From positions 144,942 to 208,941 of the forward strand of contig CAVUYZ010000005.1 in the NCBI GenBank assembly GCA_963745865.1: DNA of 64,000 nt, in the 5' to 3' direction. Of this stretch, positions 19,002-26,944 are shown piece by piece. The first letter of the stretch is position 1; each line of letters starts with the position of its first letter. A program made the position numbers and the translations under genes. The notes beneath the pieces are model-generated. The model was not told the DNA's origin, searched no databases, and worked only from the letters and a program-made list of their open reading frames with translations. The DNA is from JAHEDH01 sp963745865 (lineage in GTDB: Bacteria > Actinomycetota > Acidimicrobiia > Spongiisociales > ZC4RG35).

Positions 19002-19357
19002 GGCCCGCACCGATCGGTGCGGGCCTCATTCGTTGAGATCTGCTCGTTCAACCGGTGAAGACTGCGTCCTCGCTGTAACGGCTCGAGCATGATGCATTCG
19101 CCGGGGCATTCCTCGGCGGACTCGATCACGTCGTCGTGGAGGCTCTCAGGAACCCGGGCCAGACCGCGTGCGCCGTCGGGGCCGTGTCCATCGCCTTCCT
19201 CGCCGTCGAAGACGACGGTCTTGTCGAAGTGGGAGGATTCCTCCTTCACCACCCACAGTCCGTCGTCACGGGCATGGAACACGTCAGGAGTGATCTCCTC
19301 GCAGATTCCATCGCCGGTGCAGAGGTCCTGGTCGATCCAGACCATCAATTTTGCCAT
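18965..19357 (-). CDS. Ferredoxin (3Fe-4S/4Fe-4S type), C-terminus probably frameshifted
   Basis: Small electron carrier, commonly a partner of cytochrome P450 or other oxidoreductases in actinobacteria. The ATG at 19357 begins MAKLMVWIDQDLCTGDGICE. Cluster cysteines are in CTGDGIC near the N-terminus and in AEECPGEC near residue 90. Family ferredoxins end soon after this block. Here the frame runs on for about 37 residues across the terminator. A one-base shift near 19070 would give YSEDAVFTG and a stop at 19048-19050, which I consider the likely true end. The start overlaps the stop of the upstream redoxin gene. Confidence 0.75.
   Translation of the reverse strand: MAKLMVWIDQDLCTGDGICEEITPDVFHARDDGLWVVKEESSHFDKTVVFDGEEGDGHGPDGARGLARVPESLHDDVIESAEECPGECIMLEPLQRGRSLHRLNEQISTNEARTDRCGPHRVYRVHLNRG
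18999..19028. terminator. Strong bidirectional hairpin terminator
   Basis: A perfect palindrome with a 13-base stem (TGAGGCCCGCACC on one arm) and a GATC loop lies between the UPF0182 gene and the leftward ferredoxin gene. It is followed by ATTCGTTG rather than a long T-run. It could serve both strands. Confidence 0.8.
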
Positions 19358-19817
19358 CAGCCGTTCACCGCCATTTCGAAGTTCGAGTCGTCGAGAACGT
19401 CGATGGCGGACAACATGTCATCAGCCGACATCCTGTCTTCGAGGACGTCGGCGACTGCTCCGCTGCGGTCGACGATCACGACGCGTTCTCTGGGTTGTCG
19501 GTCCGAGCCTATCGCGTCGAAGCTTCGGAACATCGACTCAGAGGGATCGGCGAGGATCGGGAAGGTGATGTCGAGGCGGTCAGCCAGGTCCCTGAGGTCG
19601 GTTGCGGTCTCCGGGGCGACCCCGAGTAGCTGGATGCGCCGCTTCGCGAACTCACTGTGACGGTCGCTGAGTTCTTTCAGTGCCATGCTCGCTCGTCTCG
19701 TACCGAGGGGATGAAGGCGATCACGACCGGCAGCTTTCCGGCAAAGGAATCCCAACTGAGGGTCTGGCCGGTACTCGCCGGGGCTCTGAAGCTCTCGATG
19801 TCTTGTCCAATGATCAT
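19357..19817 (-). CDS. Redoxin-domain (AhpC/TSA-like) protein, one frameshift, no peroxidatic Cys
   Basis: Thioredoxin-fold protein related to peroxiredoxins. The ATG at 19817 has AAGGAG seven bases upstream and gives MIIGQDIESFRAPASTGQTL ... LPVVIAFIPSVRDERA. The frame is lost near 19685 and continues as MALKELSDRHSEFAKRRIQL, GVAPETATDLRDLADRLDI, FPILADPSESMFRSFDAIG. Where peroxiredoxins have the PxxxTxxC active site this protein reads IPSVRDERA with no Cys, so it is probably not a standard peroxidase. It is immediately upstream of the ferredoxin gene on the same strand, so a redox partnership is possible. Confidence 0.7.
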
Positions 19818-19871
19818 TCAATCTCCTTGCTCATTGAGCCGTTACCCGCCCTCGGATCGGAGAAACCCCAT

Positions 19872-19899
19872 TTGACGAATCCGGGGGGCGTCCTAACAT
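19872..19899 (+). promoter_or_regulatory. Promoter of the initiator tRNA gene
   Basis: TTGACG at 19872-19877 and TAACAT at 19894-19899 with a 16-base spacer. The tRNA begins 15 bases after the -10 box. Good match to the housekeeping consensus. Confidence 0.6.
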
Positions 19900-19913
19900 T
19901 GATCAGACAACGA

Positions 19914-19988
<75 letters not shown>

Positions 19989-19990
19989 GA

Positions 19991-20029
19991 CCGAAATCCC
20001 CTGTGTCCACAGGGGTTTTCGGCTTTTCT
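19991..20029 (+). terminator. Hairpin terminator after tRNA-fMet
   Basis: CCGAAATCCCCTGTG pairs with ACAGGGGTTTTCGG across a TCC loop, followed by CTTTTCT. Good intrinsic terminator form. Confidence 0.75.
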
Positions 20030-20140
20030 GAGCTCCCTGGGATCGGCCGCTGCGAGCCGCCATACCGCGTCCATACCGCGAGCCAATGTGCGGCTTCGGT
20101 TCATGATGGACACGTTGGCTCCAGTAGGTGGGTTCCACTT

Positions 20141-21148
20141 TGTGTATAGAACTGACAGAGGTTGTTGACACATAGGGTTCTCCGAATTGGGAAGGAGAAC
20201 CGATGACTGAACACGAACAGCGCCGTTTGGTGAATCACCGTCTGGCGGTTTTGCAGCATGCTGAAGAGGTGACCGGCAACGTTGCTCGGACCTGCCGGTA
20301 TTACGGGATCAGCCGACAGGCCTTCTACAAGTGGCTGCGACGCTACGAGGAGCAAGGACTCGAAGGGCTGAGAGACCGTTCGTCGCGACCGCATCAGAGT
20401 CCTAACGCCACCAATGCTGAAGTGGTCGGCAAAATCATGTATCTGCGACAGAACTACCACTTTGGGCCGCACAAGATCGCCATGTATCTCAAGCGCTACC
20501 ACGACATCACGATCAGCCCGTCGGGGGTGTGGCGGATCCTGAAACGACTCGACATGAATCGGCTGCCCAACTCGCAGCGGCATAAGCCGCATCAGCAACG
20601 GTGGAAACGCTACGAGAAACCCCAGCCGGGCCATCAGGTCCAGGTCGACGTCAAGTTCATCACCCCAATCGGGGCCGCCGGCAAGAAGTACTACCAATTC
20701 ACCGCTATTGACGACTGCACCCGGATTCGGGTTCTAAGGGTCTACCCGCGCTGCAACCAGAAGACCGCCATCCAATTCCTCGACTACCTCCTGGCCAGAC
20801 TGCCGTTTCGGGTCGATTCCATCCAGACGGACAACGGCGGCGAGTTCGGAACCCAATTCCACTACCACGTGCTGGACCGGGGCATCAGACACGTCTACAT
20901 CAAACCGGCCACCCCTCGGCTCAACGGGAAGGTGGAACGATCCCACCGCATCGACGCTGAGGAGTTCTATCGGATGCTCGACGGCATCGTCATCGACGAC
21001 ACCAAACTCTTCAACGACAAGCTCCAAGAATGGGAAGACTTCTACAACTTCAACCGACCCCACGGTGGCCTCGACGGACAAACCCCCTACGAACGACTAA
21101 AACAGAAGACCCAGAACCCGGTGTAAACGACCAAAGTCAGTTCGCACA
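20141..21148 (+). mobile_element. IS481-family insertion sequence
   Basis: A single transposase gene is flanked by imperfect terminal inverted repeats. The left one at 20149-20171 (GAACTGACAGAGGTTGTTGACAC) matches the complement of 21121-21143 at about 18 of 23 positions. Outside these cores both ends read TGTG. The right repeat contains the transposase stop codon. I see no convincing target-site duplication. It sits 150 bases from the tRNA inside the island. Confidence 0.8.
20203..21126 (+). CDS. IS481-family DDE transposase
   Basis: A 307-residue transposase. The N-terminal helix-turn-helix (TCRYYGISRQAFYKWLRRY) is followed by a linker and an RNase H-like catalytic core. The core carries the first Asp in QVDVKFITP, the second in IQTDNGGEFG and the Glu in the NGKVERSHRIDAEEFY region. 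The C-terminus FYNFNRPHGGLDGQTPYERL is the family ending. GGAAGGAG precedes the ATG. Length and all catalytic residues are complete, so it may be active. Confidence 0.95.
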   Translation: MTEHEQRRLVNHRLAVLQHAEEVTGNVARTCRYYGISRQAFYKWLRRYEEQGLEGLRDRSSRPHQSPNATNAEVVGKIMYLRQNYHFGPHKIAMYLKRYHDITISPSGVWRILKRLDMNRLPNSQRHKPHQQRWKRYEKPQPGHQVQVDVKFITPIGAAGKKYYQFTAIDDCTRIRVLRVYPRCNQKTAIQFLDYLLARLPFRVDSIQTDNGGEFGTQFHYHVLDRGIRHVYIKPATPRLNGKVERSHRIDAEEFYRMLDGIVIDDTKLFNDKLQEWEDFYNFNRPHGGLDGQTPYERLKQKTQNPV

Positions 21149-21804
21149 TCCGCGGAAGCATGTTCGCGAGACTTGGTGAGAAGCGCAGTGAGACTGGACA
21201 TTTTGACGGCAATCAGGTGTGGTACATCCGGCAAGTTGGGGAACCGTCGCCTCGATGGCGGTCCCATTGACAAGGCTCTCTTCATGTGCCCAGCCACGAC
21301 CATCCAGGCGATCCGATGTGGTCGGGAGCGGCCTGCTTTGGCCAATTCTGGGTTAACGAAATCTCACGCCGACGCTCTGTCATGGAGCTGGCTCCCGTAT
21401 GCCGTACTGAAATCGGAGACCGGCGGATCGACTCAGTCCCTGGCCCATGAGTCACCAACTCGAAATGCTCACAAGGCCTACCTCTACTAGGGGCGAGCCA
21501 GGTCAAACCCCTAACCCGAAAAGAGGCGCATGCTCAGGCACGCACCCGCTCACAAGGGTGGGGCCAAAGACTCCGTCATCTCAGCAGGGATCAAGTCACG
21601 ATGGACAGGTGATGATGGTGCGGGACCCGGTCGCGGCCGATCGAGTTGGGCCTCGATGACCTGGAGCGGCTGGGTTCCCAAACTCATCGGGTACCCCTCC
21701 CTGGCATCGGGAACCCGGCCTCTGGACACGGGAAGCCCGGGTTCGGATGATCGACGTACAAGGGGTCGTTAGATGAGCGGCCGAGTAGTGGAAGGAGAAG
21801 GACC
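21149..21804. other. Non-coding or decayed stretch inside the island
   Basis: About 650 bases after the insertion sequence without a gene I can support. Open frames on both strands lack recognisable motifs and ribosome sites. An inverted repeat (GGGTTCCC ... GGGAACCC) lies near 21669-21716. Confidence 0.5.
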
Positions 21805-22185
21805 ATGAAACGTACCTTGACAGTCTTGGTGTTTTGCATGGCGCTGTCCGGTGTAGTGGCGATTCCGGCGTTTGCGAGCGTCGACCAGAATCCCAACGCG
21901 GTGGAGTTGACGAGTGTGACTTGCCCTGATGCGGAACTGTTCTTCGGGACGATTTGGATCGGGTCGGAAAGCTCCCCGGCTGGCCATGATCTGGAAGGAA
22001 ACATCGTTGGCGTGGCCAAGTCGCTATACATCACCGACCCAGACGGCAACCCGATAGCGGCGGGTTTCGATCGCCCTGGAAAGGGCTTAGACGCCGTCAC
22101 AGTGTGGTGCTTCTGGCCAGACGGGGGTAGCCCGACAGGGTTCGTCGGAGGCGACATCCTCTTCAAGGCACCCCTCCGAAGTTGA
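21805..22185 (+). CDS. Small secreted protein of unknown function
   Basis: A 126-residue protein with a clear Sec signal peptide (MKRTLTVLVFCMALSGVVA, cleavage near AFA-S) and a mature part of about 100 residues with two cysteines (SVTCPDAEL and VTVWCFWPD), possibly a disulfide. It contains ITDPDGNPIAAGFDRPGKGL. GGAAGGAGAAGG precedes the ATG. I do not recognise the family. It is the first gene after the IS element in the island and ends just before an inverted repeat that may terminate it. Confidence 0.75.
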   Translation: MKRTLTVLVFCMALSGVVAIPAFASVDQNPNAVELTSVTCPDAELFFGTIWIGSESSPAGHDLEGNIVGVAKSLYITDPDGNPIAAGFDRPGKGLDAVTVWCFWPDGGSPTGFVGGDILFKAPLRS

Positions 22186-22200
22186 AACACTGTGTTGCTG

Positions 22201-22252
22201 CACCCGCAGGAGTCCGTCGGCTGATAGGCTGATGGAGGTGCTCCTGCGGGTG
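22201..22252 (+). terminator. Long inverted repeat after the secreted-protein gene
   Basis: CACCCGCAGGAG at 22201-22212 pairs perfectly with CTCCTGCGGGTG at 22241-22252, with 28 bases between. It could be a terminator or an operator upstream of the sensor kinase. Confidence 0.45.
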
Positions 22253-22367
22253 GCTGCCATGTCGGGCATGGGGAAGCCTCACCTGCCTGACAAGAACTGC
22301 TTTCCCAAGGTGAAATGAGCTCCCGACTAGTGGATGAGCTCCCGGCCTTGCCGGGCAAGGAGGGGCT

Positions 22368-24413
22368 GTGCCATCGGAGGTAGATTTCACGCATGCTCGT
22401 GACGAGATGGTGAGCGCAGGTTCCGTCGACGATCGCTCGCGACTGTGGGCCACCGCTACCTGGCTAGTCACCGGCGCGGGTGTGGTGATGATCGTCTGGA
22501 TGCTTTCCACCAACGCCCTGCAGATGCCTCCCGTTTCGACCCGCGTGTTGGTCACCGCGATGGTTGTCGTGCTGTCGTATGGCATGGCTGGTGCAGTGCT
22601 GATTGATCGCAGACCTGACCTGGTCTTCGGCTGGCTGCTCGCCGCAGTTGCAGTTACTCAAGTAATCGCTGTGGGCGCCTCGACCGTTGCCTTCGATGCC
22701 TGGCAGACCGGCAGTACTGGTCCAATGGTGCGTCTGGGTGGAGCCGCGACCACACTGTTGTTCCTTCCTGTCGCCGTTCAGGGAATAGTCAATGTGCGGT
22801 TCCCGTCTGGTCGCCCCACATCCCGCGCCTCTCGAGCACTCGAGTTGGCCATTATCGCCAGCACGACGCTGGCCCTCGTCGGAGGCGCGATACTGGGTGC
22901 GTCGGTCGCCGACCTCCCGACAACCACGTCGACACCGTTCGACGATCTGTCTCCAGACAGCGGCTTTGGGAGGCTGGGTCTTGTGCTCCAGACACTTGTC
23001 CCTATGGTGGTCCTGTTGGGTCTGGTTGCCGGGATCGGTGTCGTTGTCAGATATCGAAAAGCGCATGGCATCGAGCGCCAGCAGCTGAAATGGCGTGCGG
23101 TTGGGGTATTGGCAGCCCTGGCGCTTTTCCCTTTCGCCGTCGCCGAGGTGACTGGATGGATCGACGCGCTGGATCCTCTCCTGTTTGTCTTCACCTTGGC
23201 GATTCCGGTCCTGCGGTATCGCCTTTGGTCGATTGATACCTTGGTACGCCGGTCCGTGGTCTACGCGGTCGTCACGGTAACGCTCGTTGGGATGTATATA
23301 GCCCTCACCTGGTTGGGATCAGGAATCGTCTCTGAGCGGGTTGGAGCTTCAGTGGCTGCGGTCGCCGTCGCCTTGGCTTTCGCGCCACTTCGTACCCGGG
23401 TTCAAGGCATGGTTGATCGCGTCGCCTACGGCGGTCGCCGCGACCCTTATCGGACGATCAGCGACCTCGACCGTCGCCTCGGCGAGGTCGCCGCACCGGG
23501 CCAAGTGCTCCCGGCCATCGTCGAGACCATTGGCATATCCCTACGCCTGCCATTTGTCGCCGTCGATCGGGCAGACGGGTCCCGTCTGGCCACATACGGT
23601 ATCCAGGAAGCTGACGTCGAGCGCTGGGCGTTGGTCTTCGAAGGTGCGGACGAGGGAGTACTCATCGCACAGCCCCGGCGTGGTGAGGACGAGTTCGACA
23701 AGAGGGATCGCAAGCTCCTCGCCGATGTCGCCATCCATGCGGGAGCCGTCGTCCATGCCGAGACGGTGACCGCCGATCTGATCGCATCGCGACAACGGCT
23801 CGTGACGACCAGAGAAGAGGAACGACGTCGGCTACGCCGGGACCTCCACGATGGTCTCGGCCCAACTCTGACTAGCATCGGGCTCAACCTCGATGCTGCC
23901 CGCGCTCAACTGCGCGCCGACCCGAATGACGCCGAAAGGTTGGTCCAGGACGCCAAGACAGCGACCACGAATGCGATCGCAGAGGTGCGTCGCCTCGTTT
24001 ACGGATTACGACCTCCCGCCTTGGACAACCTCGGGTTCCTTGGTGCAATCCAACACCAGATGGAGCAGCTCTCGAACAACAGCTGCCGTGTCACGCTCGA
24101 TGCCGAAAACCTTCCGGCGTTGCCAGCGGCCGTTGAGGTGGCCGCCTATCGAACTGTCGTCGAGGCGGTCACCAACTCCATCCGTCATGGCCATGCCCAC
24201 GACTGCACGGTCCGCTTGCGCGTCGACTCGGGGACGCTGACCGTCGAAGTCCAAGACGACGGCACCCCGTCAGCAACATGGACTCCGGGAGTGGGCTTGC
24301 TCTCGATGAGAGAGCAGGCTGCTGAACTGGGTGGCAACGTCTCTGCAGGTCCCAGCGAAGACGGCGGAGCCCTCGTCAGCGCCCGGTACCCGCTCTTGGA
24401 TGCCGACACATGA
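22368..24413 (+). CDS. Sensor histidine kinase (HisKA_3, NarX/DesK type)
   Basis: Membrane sensor kinase of 681 residues. The GTG start follows AAGGAGGGG. Residues about 30-345 hold roughly eight to ten membrane segments, ending in the conserved LRYRLWSIDTLVRRSVVYAV region of this kinase class. A GAF-like region follows at about 360-475. The dimerisation domain has the phospho-acceptor in EERRRLRRDLHDGLG (His494), and the ATPase domain has an N-box (EAVTNSIRHG) and G1 (VQDDGTP). All catalytic motifs are present. Its stop overlaps the response regulator start (ATGA), so the two form a two-component pair carried by the island. Confidence 0.93.
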   Translation: MPSEVDFTHARDEMVSAGSVDDRSRLWATATWLVTGAGVVMIVWMLSTNALQMPPVSTRVLVTAMVVVLSYGMAGAVLIDRRPDLVFGWLLAAVAVTQVIAVGASTVAFDAWQTGSTGPMVRLGGAATTLLFLPVAVQGIVNVRFPSGRPTSRASRALELAIIASTTLALVGGAILGASVADLPTTTSTPFDDLSPDSGFGRLGLVLQTLVPMVVLLGLVAGIGVVVRYRKAHGIERQQLKWRAVGVLAALALFPFAVAEVTGWIDALDPLLFVFTLAIPVLRYRLWSIDTLVRRSVVYAVVTVTLVGMYIALTWLGSGIVSERVGASVAAVAVALAFAPLRTRVQGMVDRVAYGGRRDPYRTISDLDRRLGEVAAPGQVLPAIVETIGISLRLPFVAVDRADGSRLATYGIQEADVERWALVFEGADEGVLIAQPRRGEDEFDKRDRKLLADVAIHAGAVVHAETVTADLIASRQRLVTTREEERRRLRRDLHDGLGPTLTSIGLNLDAARAQLRADPNDAERLVQDAKTATTNAIAEVRRLVYGLRPPALDNLGFLGAIQHQMEQLSNNSCRVTLDAENLPALPAAVEVAAYRTVVEAVTNSIRHGHAHDCTVRLRVDSGTLTVEVQDDGTPSATWTPGVGLLSMREQAAELGGNVSAGPSEDGGALVSARYPLLDADT

Positions 24414-25078
24414 TCCGTGTTCTAATTGCCGATGACCATCCCCTCGTTCGGAGCGGCCTGCGAGCGGTGTGCTCCGGGGCTACCGACATCGAAGTCGTCG
24501 GGGAAGCCGCCGACGGATATGAGGTGATCGCCGAGGCACTCCGACTCGAGCCCGATGTGATTCTGATGGACCTCGAAATGCCGCAACTGCGTGGCATCGA
24601 CGCGACACGTCGAATAGTGGCCGAAACCCGCTCGACTGCAGTTCTTGTGCTCACGATGTTCGACGACGAGGACTCTGTCATCACCGCGATCAAGGCTGGG
24701 GCAGTCGGATATCTCCTCAAAGGCTCAGATGGCGACGACATCCTCGCCGCAATCCGCGCCGCAGCGACCGGGCAAGCCGTGTTCGGCTCTGCGCTCACCA
24801 GCCGTCTCGCCGCATGGCTCTCAGGGTCACCACGCGACCACGTTCTGGTCTTCCCTGATCTCACTGACCGTGAACGCGACATTCTCGACCAACTCGCCGC
24901 CGGGCTCACCAACGCCGAGATCGCCGACAACCTCCACCTGGCAACAAAGACCGTCGCCAACAACATTTCCATCATCCTCACCAAGCTGCAGGTCACGCAG
25001 AGAGGACAGGCCATCGTCCTCGCCCGCGAAGCCGGACTCGGTCGACCCGGCTCGGCTGACCCCCGAACCCACCGTTAG
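24410..25078 (+). CDS. NarL/FixJ-family response regulator
   Basis: Partner of the preceding kinase. The receiver domain (residues 1-120) has the acidic pocket in IADDHP, the phospho-Asp in VILMDLEMPQ and the Lys in YLLKGSD. A LuxR-type helix-turn-helix follows at about 150-215 (LTDRERDILDQLAAGLTNAE, LATKTVANNISIILTKLQV). 222 residues, complete. The ATG overlaps the kinase stop by four bases. Confidence 0.95.
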   Translation: MIRVLIADDHPLVRSGLRAVCSGATDIEVVGEAADGYEVIAEALRLEPDVILMDLEMPQLRGIDATRRIVAETRSTAVLVLTMFDDEDSVITAIKAGAVGYLLKGSDGDDILAAIRAAATGQAVFGSALTSRLAAWLSGSPRDHVLVFPDLTDRERDILDQLAAGLTNAEIADNLHLATKTVANNISIILTKLQVTQRGQAIVLAREAGLGRPGSADPRTHR

Positions 25079-25120
25079 CCGCGAGTCCATCGGCGGCCCT
25101 CCCGGTAAAACCGGGTGATC

Positions 25121-25136
25121 CTCCCCCGTATGGGGA
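25121..25136 (+). promoter_or_regulatory. Operator-like motif upstream of the island lipoprotein
   Basis: CCCCCGTATGGGGA at 25123-25136 is a near-palindrome and agrees at 12 of 14 positions with CTCCCATATGGGGA at 28511-28524 upstream of the monooxygenase. A shared regulator is possible; no binding evidence. Confidence 0.3.
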
Positions 25137-25210
25137 ACACCACCTCTAGACGCGGGATGCCCACCAACCAAACACTGAGGGGCATGAACCCGGATCAGGA
25201 GGAATCACCG

Positions 25211-25693
25211 ATGTACCCAAGTCGTCAAGCTTTTCGCGCGGCCGTGCTGAGCATGGTTGTCAGTGTCATTCTGTCCGCATGCGGCGGTGATGCCGGCACC
25301 GGAACCATTACCCACACCGAGGGCGCACCCACCGACTCCGAGTTCATCGACCAGGTCAACGGACTCTGCGCTCAGGAAGCCGCCGCAATCGGACAGACGA
25401 TCGGCCCACTCTTTGGTGGCGACGAACCGTCCCCCGAGGACATGCAGGCCGCTCTGGACGAGGTTGTCGCCCTCAGCCGTGGCCTTGCCGACGACATCGA
25501 CGCCCTGGCCATACCACCGGCATTGGCTGAAGATGTCGACGCTCTAGTCGCCGCCCTGAACGACGGTACCGACCAGGCCGCGGCCCAGACCGGCGTCGAG
25601 TTCTTTGGCAGCGACGACGACCCGTGGTCCACCGCCTCTGCCATGGCGGCCGACCTTGGACTGAGTGCTTGCGGCCCAGGCAACGATGAATGA
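25211..25693 (+). CDS. Lipoprotein of unknown function
   Basis: 160 residues starting at the ATG at 25211, with AGGAGG nine bases upstream; in-frame ATGs further up lack one. The signal ends in a lipobox-like VILSAC (Cys about residue 22). The mature part contains FIDQVNGLCAQEAAAIGQTI and a helical Ala/Asp-rich body (LSRGLADDIDALAIPPALAE) ending in LGLSACGPG. This layout, with a Cys in an N-terminal helix and a C-terminal Cys, is common in actinobacterial lipoproteins of unknown role. Third gene of the island kinase operon; it could be a sensor accessory, but that is a guess from position. Confidence 0.75.
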   Translation: MYPSRQAFRAAVLSMVVSVILSACGGDAGTGTITHTEGAPTDSEFIDQVNGLCAQEAAAIGQTIGPLFGGDEPSPEDMQAALDEVVALSRGLADDIDALAIPPALAEDVDALVAALNDGTDQAAAQTGVEFFGSDDDPWSTASAMAADLGLSACGPGNDE

Positions 25694-25857
25694 GGCCGCA
25701 GCGGATATCGAGGAGCATGTGATGTGGAACTCGCAACACCCAGTGGGCAGGAGACTGCCCCGGCTGGCATTCCTGGTGACTCCGAACCGAACTCGTCGTC
25801 GACGCCTTGGACATGGCCTTCTGGCGGTATGCGTTCATGCCGTCCGGTAGGAGGGAC

Positions 25858-26451
25858 ATGTCACGAATCCGAAGCATCTCGGCGAGCGAGGGCGGGGTCG
25901 GGACCAAGCTGGTCTACTTCTTCACCCGACGTCAATTGTCCCGCATTACAGGTAAGACGCCGGAACGCATGCTCGAGCCCCTCGAGATGTACGCCCATGT
26001 GCCGGCTCTGCTCCGCGCCTACGGCCGTCTGGAGAAAGCTACCGGGAAGCTGGGCACCATGGACCAGCGGTACATGGCGCTCGCTGCGATGAAGACCTCG
26101 ACGATGGTCACATGTGAGTACTGCATAGATCTTGGATCTCAGATCTTCCGTCAGCTCGGCCTCACAGACGCCGAACTACTCGACCTCCCGAGATATATGA
26201 TCAGTCCATTGTTCGACGAAATCGACCGAATGGTGATCGACTATGCAGTGGGCCTGACAAGCACACCCGCAGAAGTTTCGGACGAGCTGTTCGGAAGACT
26301 GCGCGACCGATTCAGCGATCAACAGATCCTCGAGTTGACGCATCTGGTCGCGATGGAGAACATGCGCGGGCGTTTCGGTATCGGACTCGGAATCGGAGCT
26401 GCAGGCTTCAGCGAGGGAATGGTGTGCGCCGTCCCACTCAGGACCGAGTAA
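25858..26451 (+). CDS. Carboxymuconolactone decarboxylase / AhpD-like protein
   Basis: 197-residue alkylhydroperoxidase-D-like protein. The start is the ATG at 25858 because GGTAGGAGGGAC directly precedes it; an in-frame ATG at 25807 lacks a ribosome site. The AhpD core is QRYMALAAMKTSTMVTCEYC, followed by IDLGSQIFRQLGL. The CxxC (CEYC) and the nearby acidic residues are the redox motif of the family. It likely acts on thiols or peroxides, or as a decarboxylase-type enzyme; the substrate is unknown. Last gene of the island. Confidence 0.85.
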   Translation: MSRIRSISASEGGVGTKLVYFFTRRQLSRITGKTPERMLEPLEMYAHVPALLRAYGRLEKATGKLGTMDQRYMALAAMKTSTMVTCEYCIDLGSQIFRQLGLTDAELLDLPRYMISPLFDEIDRMVIDYAVGLTSTPAEVSDELFGRLRDRFSDQQILELTHLVAMENMRGRFGIGLGIGAAGFSEGMVCAVPLRTE

Positions 26452-26660
26452 CACCTTCCGCGAGCATCCTCTACCTTCTCCCCTCCGCAGTCGGCTCGCT
26501 CCTCAAGAAGAGGGGACAGCCAGAACTCGTCGATGGACCAGAAAGCAGGAGTTCGGGTGACGAATGGCGAAATATGATCCTCTCCGCCAGTTTCTCACTC
26601 ACAAGGGCGCAGAGAGCATCACCCTTTCCTTCTCACAGATATCCGATTCGGTGGGTATAG

Positions 26661-26693
26661 GAAGGTCGCAGGTTCAAATCCTGCCCCCGCTAC
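26661..26693 (+). repeat. Right attachment-site repeat (attR-like), tRNA-fMet 3' fragment
   Basis: Perfect 33-base copy of the 3' end of the initiator tRNA at 19956-19988. It lacks the 5' half and anticodon, so it is not a tRNA gene. Confidence 0.8.
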
Positions 26694-26716
26694 CAGAATT
26701 CTGACATCGTCAGACG

Positions 26717-26747
26717 AAAAGGCCAGGCACTGCCTGGCCCTTTCTGT
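26717..26747 (+). terminator. Hairpin terminator beyond the island
   Basis: AAGGCCAGGCA pairs with TGCCTGGCC across a short loop, followed by CTTTCTGTT. It probably ended the tRNA-fMet transcript before the island inserted. Confidence 0.7.
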
Positions 26748-26944
26748 TGTCCAGATCTCCCCAAACCCCGAGTATCTCGGATCGGGGGCGTCCCGTTGTG
26801 GCTTATCGGATGTGCATCTGTCTATGCAGCCCACCCCTGCACACACCCTCTCCAAACCCCGGTCGCACCGTGTTCTGCCACCGATGGGGGTGTGCACGGG
26901 GTGGACGTGCCCAGGCAGAAGAGATTCGAACTACTGTTTTCCAG

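Noticed and set aside
26661..26693. Second tRNA gene
   Set aside because: Only the 3' third of the tRNA is present, with no anticodon arm or 5' acceptor strand.
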